This document shows, in pieces, positions 9,083-17,700 of a DNA stretch of 64,000 nt; position 1 is the stretch's first letter; every line of letters starts with the position of its first letter. This stretch comes from SpSt-398 sp041752235 (GTDB lineage Bacteria > Bacteroidota > Bacteroidia > Chitinophagales > Chitinophagaceae), in NCBI GenBank assembly GCA_041752235.1, contig JBGSHM010000006.1:1-64000 (forward strand), given 5' to 3'. The notes under the pieces are model-generated. The model saw only the letters and a list, made by a program, of their open reading frames with translations, had not been told where the DNA came from and searched no databases. The position numbers were made by a program, and so were the translations under genes.

Positions 9083-9237
9083 TGATATAAATCAATAATT
9101 CAGGATCAGTCATATAAATTATCCTTTTCGGGCATAAAAAACACCAATTACATAGTGTTTGTTATTCAATTATTAACTTACTTAGCAACGAATTTTCATA
9201 GGATAAGGTTTAATGGTTAATGGTTTTTGATTAGGGC
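9083..9237 (+). other. Non-coding stretch ahead of a terminator; possible small RNA
   Basis: No open frame is supported here. The stretch is AT-rich and contains a hairpin AAACAC/GTGTTT at 9139-9160. It ends in a strong plus-strand terminator although no plus-strand gene lies upstream, since ubiX is transcribed away from it. A short plus-strand RNA would explain this, but I see no clear promoter. Confidence 0.25.
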
Positions 9238-9268
9238 CCCCCGGATTTATTCGGGGGTTCTTTTTTTT
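9238..9268 (+). terminator. Rho-independent terminator without an upstream gene
   Basis: CCCCCG (9238-9243) pairs with CGGGGG (9252-9257) around an eight-base loop, and TTC plus eight T residues follow. The polarity is plus strand. The upstream DNA holds no plus-strand gene. Confidence 0.7.
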
Positions 9269-9299
9269 AACATGTTGGGGCTTTGAAGAAGGCATAATA

Positions 9300-9394
9300 A
9301 ATAAGGAATAAGAAACAGAGAAATAATAAATAAGGAAGTAAAGGGCTTGCCCACATTTCCTTATTTATTATTTCTCTGTTTCTTATTCCTTATT
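9300..9394. repeat. Perfect 38-bp inverted repeat of AATAAGG-type words
   Basis: Positions 9300-9337 and 9357-9394 are exact reverse complements with a 19-base spacer. The sequence is built from AATAAGGAAT and AATAAATAAGG words and lies just past the end of the alpha-oxoamine synthase gene. A transcript from either side would form a long AU-rich hairpin, so it may act as a terminator or 3' stabiliser. Confidence 0.85.
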
Positions 9395-9409
9395 CTCTTA
9401 TTTCTTTCC

Positions 9410-10672
9410 TTAGGCTTTCGTTTCCGCCATATTCGGCACTTCCGCCACCTTATACGCCCCGGCATCCAATTTTTGCTTGGTTTCTTCGAAGGCTTTCAGG
9501 GTCAGTGCGATATCCTCATCGTTGTGGGCAGCGGAGGGGATAAGACGGTAAATGATATGTCCCTTAGGGATAACAGGATAAACAACGATCGAGCAGAAAA
9601 TGTTGTAGTTCTCCCGGAGATCCATCACCATAGCGGAGGCTTCTTCCACCCCGCCTTTCATATATACCGGTGTTACCACAGAATCCGTTTTGCCGATGTC
9701 AAACCCACGTTCTTTCAAACCATTCTGAAGTTTCAGGGCATTGCTCCACAGTTTCGCTTTCAGTTCGGGCTTGGTACGCAGGAGCTCGAGTCTTTTCAGG
9801 TTGCCCAGTACCAGCGGCATGGGCAGACTTTTGGCAAAGATCTGGCTGCGGATATTGTAGCGGATATAATCAATGATCTGGGCGTCACCGGCGATAAAAG
9901 CACCAATGGAGGCCATGGATTTTGCAAAAGTGGAGAAATAGAGGTCTATTCCATCCTGAATGCCTTGTTCTTCTCCGGCACCGGCACCTGTTTTTCCCAG
10001 GGTACCAAAACCATGTGCATCATCTACGAGAAGACGGAATGAATAGGATTTCTTCAGTTCAACGATCTCTTTCAATTTTCCCTGGTCACCGGCCATACCA
10101 AACACACCTTCGGTGATCAGCAGGATGCCTCCGGCATTTTGTTTTTCGATCAGGGCCGTAGCTCTTTGTAATTGTTTTTCGCAATCGGCCATATCGTTAT
10201 GCTTGAACACATAGCGGTGACCGGCATGCATACGAAGCCCGTCAATGATACAGGCATGGCTTTCGGCATCATAGATGATCACATCATGACGATTGCACAG
10301 GGTATCGATCAGGCTGCTCATTCCCTGGTAACCATAGTTCAGAAGAATGGAATCTTCCTTATGTACAAACTCAGCGAGTTCTTTTTCCAATTGTTCGTGG
10401 TGATTGCTGTTTCCGCTCATCATCCGCGCGCCCATGGGGTAGGCGAGGCCATAATGAGCTGCAGCCTCAGCATCCGCTTTACGTACCTCGGGGTGGTTGG
10501 CCAATCCCAGGTAATTATTCAAACTCCAAACGATCTTTTCCTTGCCTCTGAAATTCATCCGGCTGTTGATCTCCCCTTCCAGTTTGGGGAAGGCAAAGTA
10601 GCCATGGGCATTTTTTCGGTGCTGCCCGATTGGACCGTAATTCGTGACCAGTCTTTCAAATATATCTCCCAT
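9410..10672 (-). CDS. PLP-dependent alpha-oxoamine synthase (KBL / serine palmitoyltransferase-like)
   Basis: Members of this fold-type I PLP family condense an amino acid with an acyl-CoA or acyl-ACP and release CO2. Visible features are the substrate-loop WSLNNYLGLANHP, the LLNYGYQGMSSLID segment, DDAHGFGTLGKTG with the cofactor Asp and His, and the Schiff-base Lys in STFAKSMASIGAF near residue 250. The product could be 2-amino-3-ketobutyrate, a sphinganine-type base, or a sulfonolipid precursor; the sequence alone does not decide. The first ATG is at 10672, and a TACCTTTG box at 10706-10713 rules out the TTG at 10708. It stands alone on its strand. Confidence 0.9.
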   Translation of the reverse strand: MGDIFERLVTNYGPIGQHRKNAHGYFAFPKLEGEINSRMNFRGKEKIVWSLNNYLGLANHPEVRKADAEAAAHYGLAYPMGARMMSGNSNHHEQLEKELAEFVHKEDSILLNYGYQGMSSLIDTLCNRHDVIIYDAESHACIIDGLRMHAGHRYVFKHNDMADCEKQLQRATALIEKQNAGGILLITEGVFGMAGDQGKLKEIVELKKSYSFRLLVDDAHGFGTLGKTGAGAGEEQGIQDGIDLYFSTFAKSMASIGAFIAGDAQIIDYIRYNIRSQIFAKSLPMPLVLGNLKRLELLRTKPELKAKLWSNALKLQNGLKERGFDIGKTDSVVTPVYMKGGVEEASAMVMDLRENYNIFCSIVVYPVIPKGHIIYRLIPSAAHNDEDIALTLKAFEETKQKLDAGAYKVAEVPNMAETKA

Positions 10673-10705
10673 ATTTTCGCGTGATTTGAGGGGTTTCAAA
10701 TGGCG

Positions 10706-10713
10706 CAAAGGTA
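10706..10713 (-). promoter_or_regulatory. -7 promoter box of the alpha-oxoamine synthase (TACCTTTG)
   Basis: The minus-strand box TACCTTTG is an exact TAnnTTTG match, 33 bases before the ATG at 10672. It overlaps the only alternative upstream start codon, a TTG at 10708, which supports the ATG. Confidence 0.5.
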
Positions 10714-10828
10714 AATTATTCCGGGGTGATTCGGAGCGATTTTTTTACCGGATGAAATTCTTATTAACCTATTCAAAACCAGGGCGATTTCGCTGCCAAA
10801 TCCTTAATTTCGGCCAAATGTTTCTGCC

Positions 10829-12451
10829 ATGAAATACCGCCTGGTTAGCCTGCTTGCCCTGCTCTCTTCATTCACTCTTTTTGCCCAACCGGCTCCTGTG
10901 CCTTCCCGGCCCAAACTTGTTGTCGGGATCGTGGTGGATCAAATGCGTTGGGATTTTCTTTACCGGTATGCCGAACGCTATGGTACCGGGGGGTTCAGGC
11001 GGATGCTGGGCGAAGGGTTCACTTGCGATAATACATTTATTCCTTACGCCCAAACCGTAACAGCCGCCGGTCATACCTGCGCCTATACGGGAAGTGTTCC
11101 CGCTATCCATGGCATCATGGGAAATGAATGGTATGATAAGGCCCTGGGTAGGGATGTGTACTGTACCGAAGACAAATCGGTTAAAGTAATAGGTGGGTCA
11201 GATAAAGCCGAACCGCAATCACCCCGCAATTTATGGGCAACCACCATTTGTGATGAATTACGGTTGGCCACCAATTTCCGCGGAAAGGCCATTGGCGTTG
11301 CGATCAAAGACCGGGGAGGAATCCTTCCTGCAGGACATTCCGCCAATGCCGCGTATTGGTACGACAGCCGGTCGGGTAACTGGGTGACCAGTACCTACTA
11401 CATGGAATCACTGCCCGGCTGGGTGGATAAATTCAATAACCGAAAGATCGCTGACTCATTTTATAAACTAAACTGGAATACATTATATCCCATCTCTTCC
11501 TATGTGCAAAGTGATAAAGACGATATGGCCTATGAGGGAAAGTATGGACATGAATCCAAGCCCGTATTCCCTCATGAACTGGCTTCACAAGTGGGAAAGA
11601 ACTACGGATTGATCTCCGCCACGCCTTACGGCAATACCATGACCCTTGAATTCGCGCGAAAAGCCATTGAAAGCGAAGCCATGGGTGTGGACAATATCAC
11701 AGATATCCTGGCGGTCAGTCTTTCTTCACCCGATTATGTGGGTCACCAGTTTGGTCCCAATTCAATCGAAATTGAAGACACCTATCTCCGCCTCGATCGT
11801 GACCTCGCCGCTTTCTTTGCCTATCTGGACATCAAAGTAGGGAAGGGGCAATACACTGTTTTCCTGACTGCCGATCACGCCGTGGCGCATGTGCCTGGAT
11901 TTGATCAGGCCAATAAACTCCCGGGAACCAGTCTGGTATCGACTACCTCCGATCTGCAGAAAAAATTGGAAGCAAAGTTTGGAATCAAAAACCTGATCCT
12001 GGACGCGGCCAATTATCAATTCTACCTGAACGACAAAGCCATTGACAGCACCGACGCCGATCGAGAAGACATCAATGAATTCATCATTCAGTTCCTCATG
12101 GAGCAGGAAGGTGTTCTGTATGCTTTTGATAACGAAGAGATCAATGAAGCCAATCTCCCAATGGAAGTGAAAGAAATGTTCCTGAAAGGCTATAATGCCA
12201 AACGTGGTGGTGATATACAAATGATCCTGAAACCCGGTAATTTTTATGGAGGAAAAACAGGCACCACACACGGCTCCTGGTATCCCTACGATTCCCATAT
12301 CCCTCTGGTATGGATGGGATGGGGAATTAAAAAAGGCCGCTCCACCAACCAATACTATATGACCGATATCGCGCCTACCCTGGCAGCGCTGTTGCGTATT
12401 CAAATGCCAAGTGGAGCGATTGGAAAACCCATTGGAGAAGTTATGAAATAA
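10829..12451 (+). CDS. pafA: PafA-type alkaline phosphatase
   Basis: This is a secreted or periplasmic zinc phosphomonoesterase of the alkaline phosphatase superfamily, close to Elizabethkingia PafA. A signal peptide ends in FTLFAQ (residue 20). Catalytic residues visible are Asp37 in VVDQMRWD, the nucleophile Thr78 in QTVTAAGHT, Asn99 in GNEWYD, and Lys160/Arg162 in AIKDRGG, which match the PafA Lys/Arg pair. Later zinc ligands appear in SSPDYVGHQFG and TADHAVAHVP. At 540 residues it is full length. PafA enzymes release phosphate from many organic phosphates without being blocked by phosphate. The stop codon lies within an inverted repeat. Confidence 0.93.
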   Translation: MKYRLVSLLALLSSFTLFAQPAPVPSRPKLVVGIVVDQMRWDFLYRYAERYGTGGFRRMLGEGFTCDNTFIPYAQTVTAAGHTCAYTGSVPAIHGIMGNEWYDKALGRDVYCTEDKSVKVIGGSDKAEPQSPRNLWATTICDELRLATNFRGKAIGVAIKDRGGILPAGHSANAAYWYDSRSGNWVTSTYYMESLPGWVDKFNNRKIADSFYKLNWNTLYPISSYVQSDKDDMAYEGKYGHESKPVFPHELASQVGKNYGLISATPYGNTMTLEFARKAIESEAMGVDNITDILAVSLSSPDYVGHQFGPNSIEIEDTYLRLDRDLAAFFAYLDIKVGKGQYTVFLTADHAVAHVPGFDQANKLPGTSLVSTTSDLQKKLEAKFGIKNLILDAANYQFYLNDKAIDSTDADREDINEFIIQFLMEQEGVLYAFDNEEINEANLPMEVKEMFLKGYNAKRGGDIQMILKPGNFYGGKTGTTHGSWYPYDSHIPLVWMGWGIKKGRSTNQYYMTDIAPTLAALLRIQMPSGAIGKPIGEVMK

Positions 12452-12523
12452 GGAATAAGGAATTTAAAATAAGGAATAAGGATGGGATGAATTTGCGTTC
12501 CAGACTTCCTTATTCCTTATTTC
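12445..12523. repeat. 18-bp inverted repeat of AATAAGG words between convergent genes
   Basis: Positions 12445-12462 and 12506-12523 are exact reverse complements made of AATAAGG words, with a further copy in the loop. The left arm includes the stop codon of the phosphatase gene. It belongs to the same word family as the repeat at 9300 and probably ends transcription from both sides. Confidence 0.8.
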
Positions 12524-12532
12524 ATTTTCTCC

Positions 12533-14401
12533 TCAGTCCAGGTACAAAACCTTTTCCCTCGGATACCTCACTTCATAGCCTACCTTCATTTTATTTTCTT
12601 TCTTTGGATCCAGGGTAAATTGCCAGGTTAGTTTCTGTGTTTCCTCTTCCAGTTTAGCGCCATCGTATTTCTTATCCCTTATTTCGATCTCTTTGTCGGT
12701 ACTAACAGGCAATTGATCTTCGATCGTGATCGAAATGGGTTGATTTTTATTATTCCTAACTGTGATCTCATAAAGCCGGGTGTCGGTCTTATTACTACCC
12801 AGGAATTTTCGGGTACTGAATTCCTTGAGCAAGGTTCGTTTTACCACAACCCCCTTGTCTTTTCCCAGGGAGAGCTTCAACGTATCATTGGCATTTAAAA
12901 CATCCAAAAAGGATTGGCCGAGGTAATTATTTTCAAAAAACAGATTCACTTCTCCGGGTTGCAGGTTCAACTCCTGCCAGTCCACAATATTAGCGGTTAA
13001 GTACACATCCGGTTCCAGTTTAGGGGCGGCAAAATATTCATAGCTCGCATTTAACTCATACGCATCTATTTCTACTGCATAGGTCTTGCCATCATTGGGA
13101 ATGGAATAAGGTTCCTTGATCTCATACACGACCGTCGTAGGCTGATAAGTGGTGACCGTAGAGATCGCGTTAGCTTGTTGTTTCTTTTTGTTCACAGCAG
13201 ACTCGCGGTAATCATCAGCATCTGCGGCCGATCTTGAACTTCCATATCCGACTACCACAACTTCTTCCAAAAGCCGCGTACTTGGAACAAGGGATACATT
13301 AACAACAGCTCCTTTCGCGGCATTGAACTCAAGTACCTCGTAACCAACCATAGCAGCAACCAGTGTATTTTGTGCCTGGTCAACCTTCACGCGAAAGTTC
13401 CCCTGGTTATCCGTTACGGAACCGAGTTTGGTACCTTTTACGGCAATTGAAGCGCCAAACAAAGGTTGACCCTTGTCATCCACCAGCCTGCCGGAAATAT
13501 ATTCATATGAATTGTAGCCCTGCTGCGCGATAGGTCTTACCGGAATGGTATTGTACCGCAGATACCAGGGTTTTAACTCGGGTTTGTTTCCTTTGTCATT
13601 GGGATTTCCGGTTGATAAAAAGAGTTTTACATTTTTCCAATCCTCGCCGGACTGTTGAAACACATTGGCCTTATATTGTAAGTCGACAGGTTGCGTGATA
13701 TCCTTGACCCGTACATCATAACTCGGGCTCCATCCTGCCTTTTGAACCAGGTAACGGATCGTAACCGTTACCGGTGAAGCTGATTTACTGTCTACCGACA
13801 CCTGTATCTCCGACGTGAATTGATCTTTTTTCTGGTTGAGTTCATTCAATTGGCGGATCAACTTTCCCATCTCGATCTCGAGTTTCCGGATCCGCTGATT
13901 GGTTTCCTGCTTTTTTTGAAAAATCTCGGTTAACCTCGCACGTTGAAAATCCGCTGCGTCTTTCAGGTCAACCACTTTTATCCCATTGCTTCCACCAATA
14001 TCCTGATTTTTAGATAGCAATACCTCTTCCTGTCCCAATACCGCCAGCATATTGCGCTCTGTGGCCAGTTTCTCATCCAATACCATTTTCTTATCCTCCA
14101 ATAAGGTGATCTCTTCCCTTTTTTCCTGCTCGGTCATAAAATTGATCTGGTGCAAAACAGAATAGACCACCAGTGATGGATCGGCCTGTACCTGGATACT
14201 TTGCTTATCAATATGCGGTGAAACATTATCAAATGACAGGACCATCCGGCCTGTCCCTACCACGCCCTTATACACCCGCTCCACCTGGGCTCCTTCGAGG
14301 TAGAGGGTCACTTTTTCGATCTGTGATTTAAGAGGCTTCTTATCCTGGCCCAAAACAGACAAGGATGTCATAAAACAAAAGAGGACGATCAGCTTTCTCA
14401 T
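12533..14401 (-). CDS. DUF4139 (MuiA-like) protein with inserted carboxypeptidase regulatory domain
   Basis: A signal peptide (MTSLSVLGQ, residues 11-19) leads a DUF4140 N-terminal domain, a coiled coil at about 92-195 and a split DUF4139 beta domain (about 205-290 and 415-622). Between the two halves sits a carboxypeptidase D regulatory-like domain at about 300-373, followed by LLEEVVVVGYG at 378-387. That motif is the one found where the regulatory domain joins the plug in SusC-type TonB receptors. No plug or barrel follows. The function of the family, sometimes called mucoidy inhibitor A, is not known; an envelope or surface place is likely. It converges with the phosphatase gene. Confidence 0.82.
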   Translation of the reverse strand: MRKLIVLFCFMTSLSVLGQDKKPLKSQIEKVTLYLEGAQVERVYKGVVGTGRMVLSFDNVSPHIDKQSIQVQADPSLVVYSVLHQINFMTEQEKREEITLLEDKKMVLDEKLATERNMLAVLGQEEVLLSKNQDIGGSNGIKVVDLKDAADFQRARLTEIFQKKQETNQRIRKLEIEMGKLIRQLNELNQKKDQFTSEIQVSVDSKSASPVTVTIRYLVQKAGWSPSYDVRVKDITQPVDLQYKANVFQQSGEDWKNVKLFLSTGNPNDKGNKPELKPWYLRYNTIPVRPIAQQGYNSYEYISGRLVDDKGQPLFGASIAVKGTKLGSVTDNQGNFRVKVDQAQNTLVAAMVGYEVLEFNAAKGAVVNVSLVPSTRLLEEVVVVGYGSSRSAADADDYRESAVNKKKQQANAISTVTTYQPTTVVYEIKEPYSIPNDGKTYAVEIDAYELNASYEYFAAPKLEPDVYLTANIVDWQELNLQPGEVNLFFENNYLGQSFLDVLNANDTLKLSLGKDKGVVVKRTLLKEFSTRKFLGSNKTDTRLYEITVRNNKNQPISITIEDQLPVSTDKEIEIRDKKYDGAKLEEETQKLTWQFTLDPKKENKMKVGYEVRYPREKVLYLD

Positions 14402-14548
14402 AAAAGTCGTTTTACTCTGGATGCTGATTTTGATCGGATTACACGCAACCGTATATTATTTTTTCCCGATATATTAAGAAAGATGTTACAACATCGGTTC
14501 GGGTGTTGACTAACTCGGAATAGCCACCAGACCAACTAATTCTGCTTC

Positions 14549-14782
14549 ATGCCAGCCAATTGCACATTTTGTTTAAGGGACCTTTTTTCAGGCAGACGGC
14601 ATGCCCTTGTTTTTCTTTTTTTACTTGCTTCATTTTTCCTCAACGCTCAGTCACCTGTAGTAAAAGCTACCCGGTCTACCTTGCCTGCCTTGCGTGGTCC
14701 CGGTGCGGGTTTTATTGAAAATATCGGGCAATATGGAATACAGTTTGAAGGAAAGGAGGAGTTTGGCGAAATAAAGTTTTGA
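14549..14782 (+). pseudogene. 5' part of the SprB-repeat adhesin gene, ended by an in-frame TGA
   Basis: The 77-residue product has a clear signal peptide (FLFLLASFFLNAQS) and the opening of a secreted-protein domain with FIENIGQYG. Reading stops at TGA 14780-14782, but the same frame continues with YEGFGMPVLFTPTG. Related secreted proteins run straight through this point (family knowledge), so this is one gene broken by a point nonsense change rather than a separate small gene. TGG or CGA changed by one base would explain the TGA. A sequencing or assembly error is possible. Confidence 0.75.
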
Positions 14783-14797
14783 TATGAGGGTTTTGGC

Positions 14798-17700
14798 ATG
14801 CCCGTGCTTTTTACCCCAACTGGTTTTTTGCATTTGCAACGAAAAGTAAGAGGGATCACACATGATGAAGAGGAAAGACTGGAAAAGGAGGGAGTTTCTG
14901 AAGAAGAGATTGAACGAAGAAAGGAAGTGGTGGATAAGGTGCTGACTTTTGAATGGGTGGCAGCCAATCCATCTCCGCGTATATTATTTGAAGAACCCAC
15001 AACAGCCTATCATACCTATGGGCTGATCCAGGGCAAAGCCAGGGGATATGGCCGGATCATTTTCCAGGAACTATACCCGGGAATAGATTTGATCCTCTCG
15101 TCAACACCAAATCAGGAGAAAGCAGGTTTTGAATTTAGCTTCCATATCAAACCGGGTGCTGACCCTTCTCAAATTCGTATCCGAACGGGTGGGGATATTG
15201 TGAAAGAGGATCTGGATGCTTCCGGTGGATGGAAATTGGAATCTGCAATTGGGGATTGGTTTGCCACCAAGCCACAAGCATTTTTTTATAATAAAGAGAA
15301 CCGTTTAACCGGGGCAAGTATAGCAGCCCACTTTAAAAAACAAGGAGAGGAAATGGTATTTTCTTTTCCAGAAGGTTTCGATCGCACTAAGGATTGGGTG
15401 ATCGATCCCTTCGTTGGAACCACGGCCAACCTGAGCGGACTGAATGCGGGTAAAGCAAAAGATGTAGATTTTGATTACGCGGGAAATATTTATGTAACAG
15501 GCGGTGGATCATTTACCGGAACCCATCAGTTGGCAAAATATGACGCGGGTGGAAATCTGTTATGGACCTTTAATGGTTCTATTACCTTGCCAGCATGGTC
15601 CTATGGAACCTATTTTGGTGGATGGATGGTCGAAAAACCAACAGGACATGTATACCTCGGACAAGGGTTTAGTCCGGGTACGGGTTTCAGAGTGGTGCGA
15701 ATCAATACCAATGGTTTATTTGATAATTACATCACGGCTCCAAACCCCACCTTTATGGAGGCCTGGAAAATGTTTTGGAGTTGCAATAATGGATCACCTC
15801 AGATTTTGATCGCCGGAGGGGGATTGAATTCAAATATCAATTTTGGGGCATTTACCCCACCAGGGACGGCAGTGAACCCGGTGAATATCACTGGTATCCC
15901 TTTTGCAGGTGGTACTGGTTGGGCACAGGATATTTCGGATTTTGTATTTGATCCTGTGACCAATGATATGTACTCCATTTTCGGCTCCACGTTCGGTACG
16001 CCTGCTGTCAACAATAAAATCTATAAGAATACAGCTCCGTATAGCGCAGCATCAGTAGCCTGGACAGTACCATCGGGGTACCTCACCATACAGGAAGCAG
16101 CAAACAGACCCTATCTGGTGGCTGGTGGATTAAGCGACAACTCAGCGAATATGCTTTGGGTCAACGCATCCTATTTGTATTACTGGGATGGGAAGAATCT
16201 GAAAGCCTTTAATAAGGCAAATGGCACGACCGTGGGAACCCCCGTTGTAACCGGAAATGCGCCCTTTGCTCAAGGAGGGATCATTGCAGATGCCTGTAAC
16301 AATTTGTTTATCGGCGAGGCCAATGGCTTGATCAAAGTATATCAGTTCAATGGCACCAACTTTAATGATGCGCCAGCGGATATCACGATTCCCGGAATGA
16401 GTGGACATGCGGTGTATGACCTGGCCTATGATGAATCACGGAAGCTCCTTTATGTTAGTGGGGATGGATTTGTCGCATCAGTGGATGTCTCGGCCTATTG
16501 CCCCACTACTTTTTATACGCTGACAACAGTGCCCAATTGTGCCACGTCAGGCATGACGGCATCGGTTAGCCCGGCCCCGCCACTGGGATCATCTGTTACC
16601 TATACCTTATTCAATGGTTCCACTACAGTTGCCACGAATAGTACAGGCGTATTTGCTGGTTTACTTCCCAATGTGACCTATACCGTTGTGGCGACCATCA
16701 ATCAGTTTTGTAATGGTGTACAAACATCGGCCAACTTCCTGTTGCCAGGTCCCACCATTCAAACAGTAAATACCGCTCCGGCCTGTGGCATAAACTCCGG
16801 GCAAATTTCTGCGACCGCAACGGGCACTATAGGGCCCTATACATTTAGTTTAAATGGCGGAGCGTTTCAGGCATCCGGTGCATTTACAGGCTTATCGGCT
16901 GGTGTTTATATTGTCACCGCACAAGATGCCAATGGATGTAAGGATACCAGTATGGTGGTATTGACCAATCCGGGTGGTCCGCAGTTTACATTACAACCGG
17001 TTGGCGCCACCTGTGGCAATAACAATGGAAATGTGACTATCCTGGCCACGGGAGGACTTCCTCCTTATTCCTATAGCATGAATGGGTCTGTCTATCAGGC
17101 CAACCCCTTTTTCACAGGACTTACAGGTAGAAGTTATACGGTATATGTAAAAGATGCAGCCGGTTGTGTGAATAGTCTTCCGTTATTCCTGACAAGCTCC
17201 ACGGCTCCACAAATCACGGCCGTTCTCGCCGCTGCTACCTGCGGAAGCAGTAATGGAAATATAACGGCATTCGGCACAGGGGGCACCGCACCGCTTTCGT
17301 ATAGTATTGACGGAAATAATTTTCAATCATCCAATTTCTTTAACAATCTCACACCCGGCACCTATATCGTTCGGGTAAAGGATGTTACCGGATGTATGGC
17401 AACAGTTACTGTGATCCTGCCCAATTCTCCGGCTCCAACGATCACTGCCACCACTACTGCGGCATCTTGTAATAATGTGAACGGTTCCATTACAGTCACC
17501 GGCTCTGGTGGCCTGGCTCCATTGCAGTACAGCATAGACGGAGTTAATTTTCAAGCCCTCAATATTTTTGCAGGGTTGGCTGCGGGTAGCTATACACTGA
17601 CGGTTAAAGATGCCTCCGGTTGTACCAATCTGATCGCTGTTACTGTTGGCACCAGTAATGCGCCTGTTGTTATCGGAACGATTACGGCTTCTTCCTGCTC

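Noticed and set aside
10673..10708. TTG start at 10708 for the alpha-oxoamine synthase
   Set aside because: The TTG lies inside the TACCTTTG promoter box, and the ATG at 10672 opens the conserved region.
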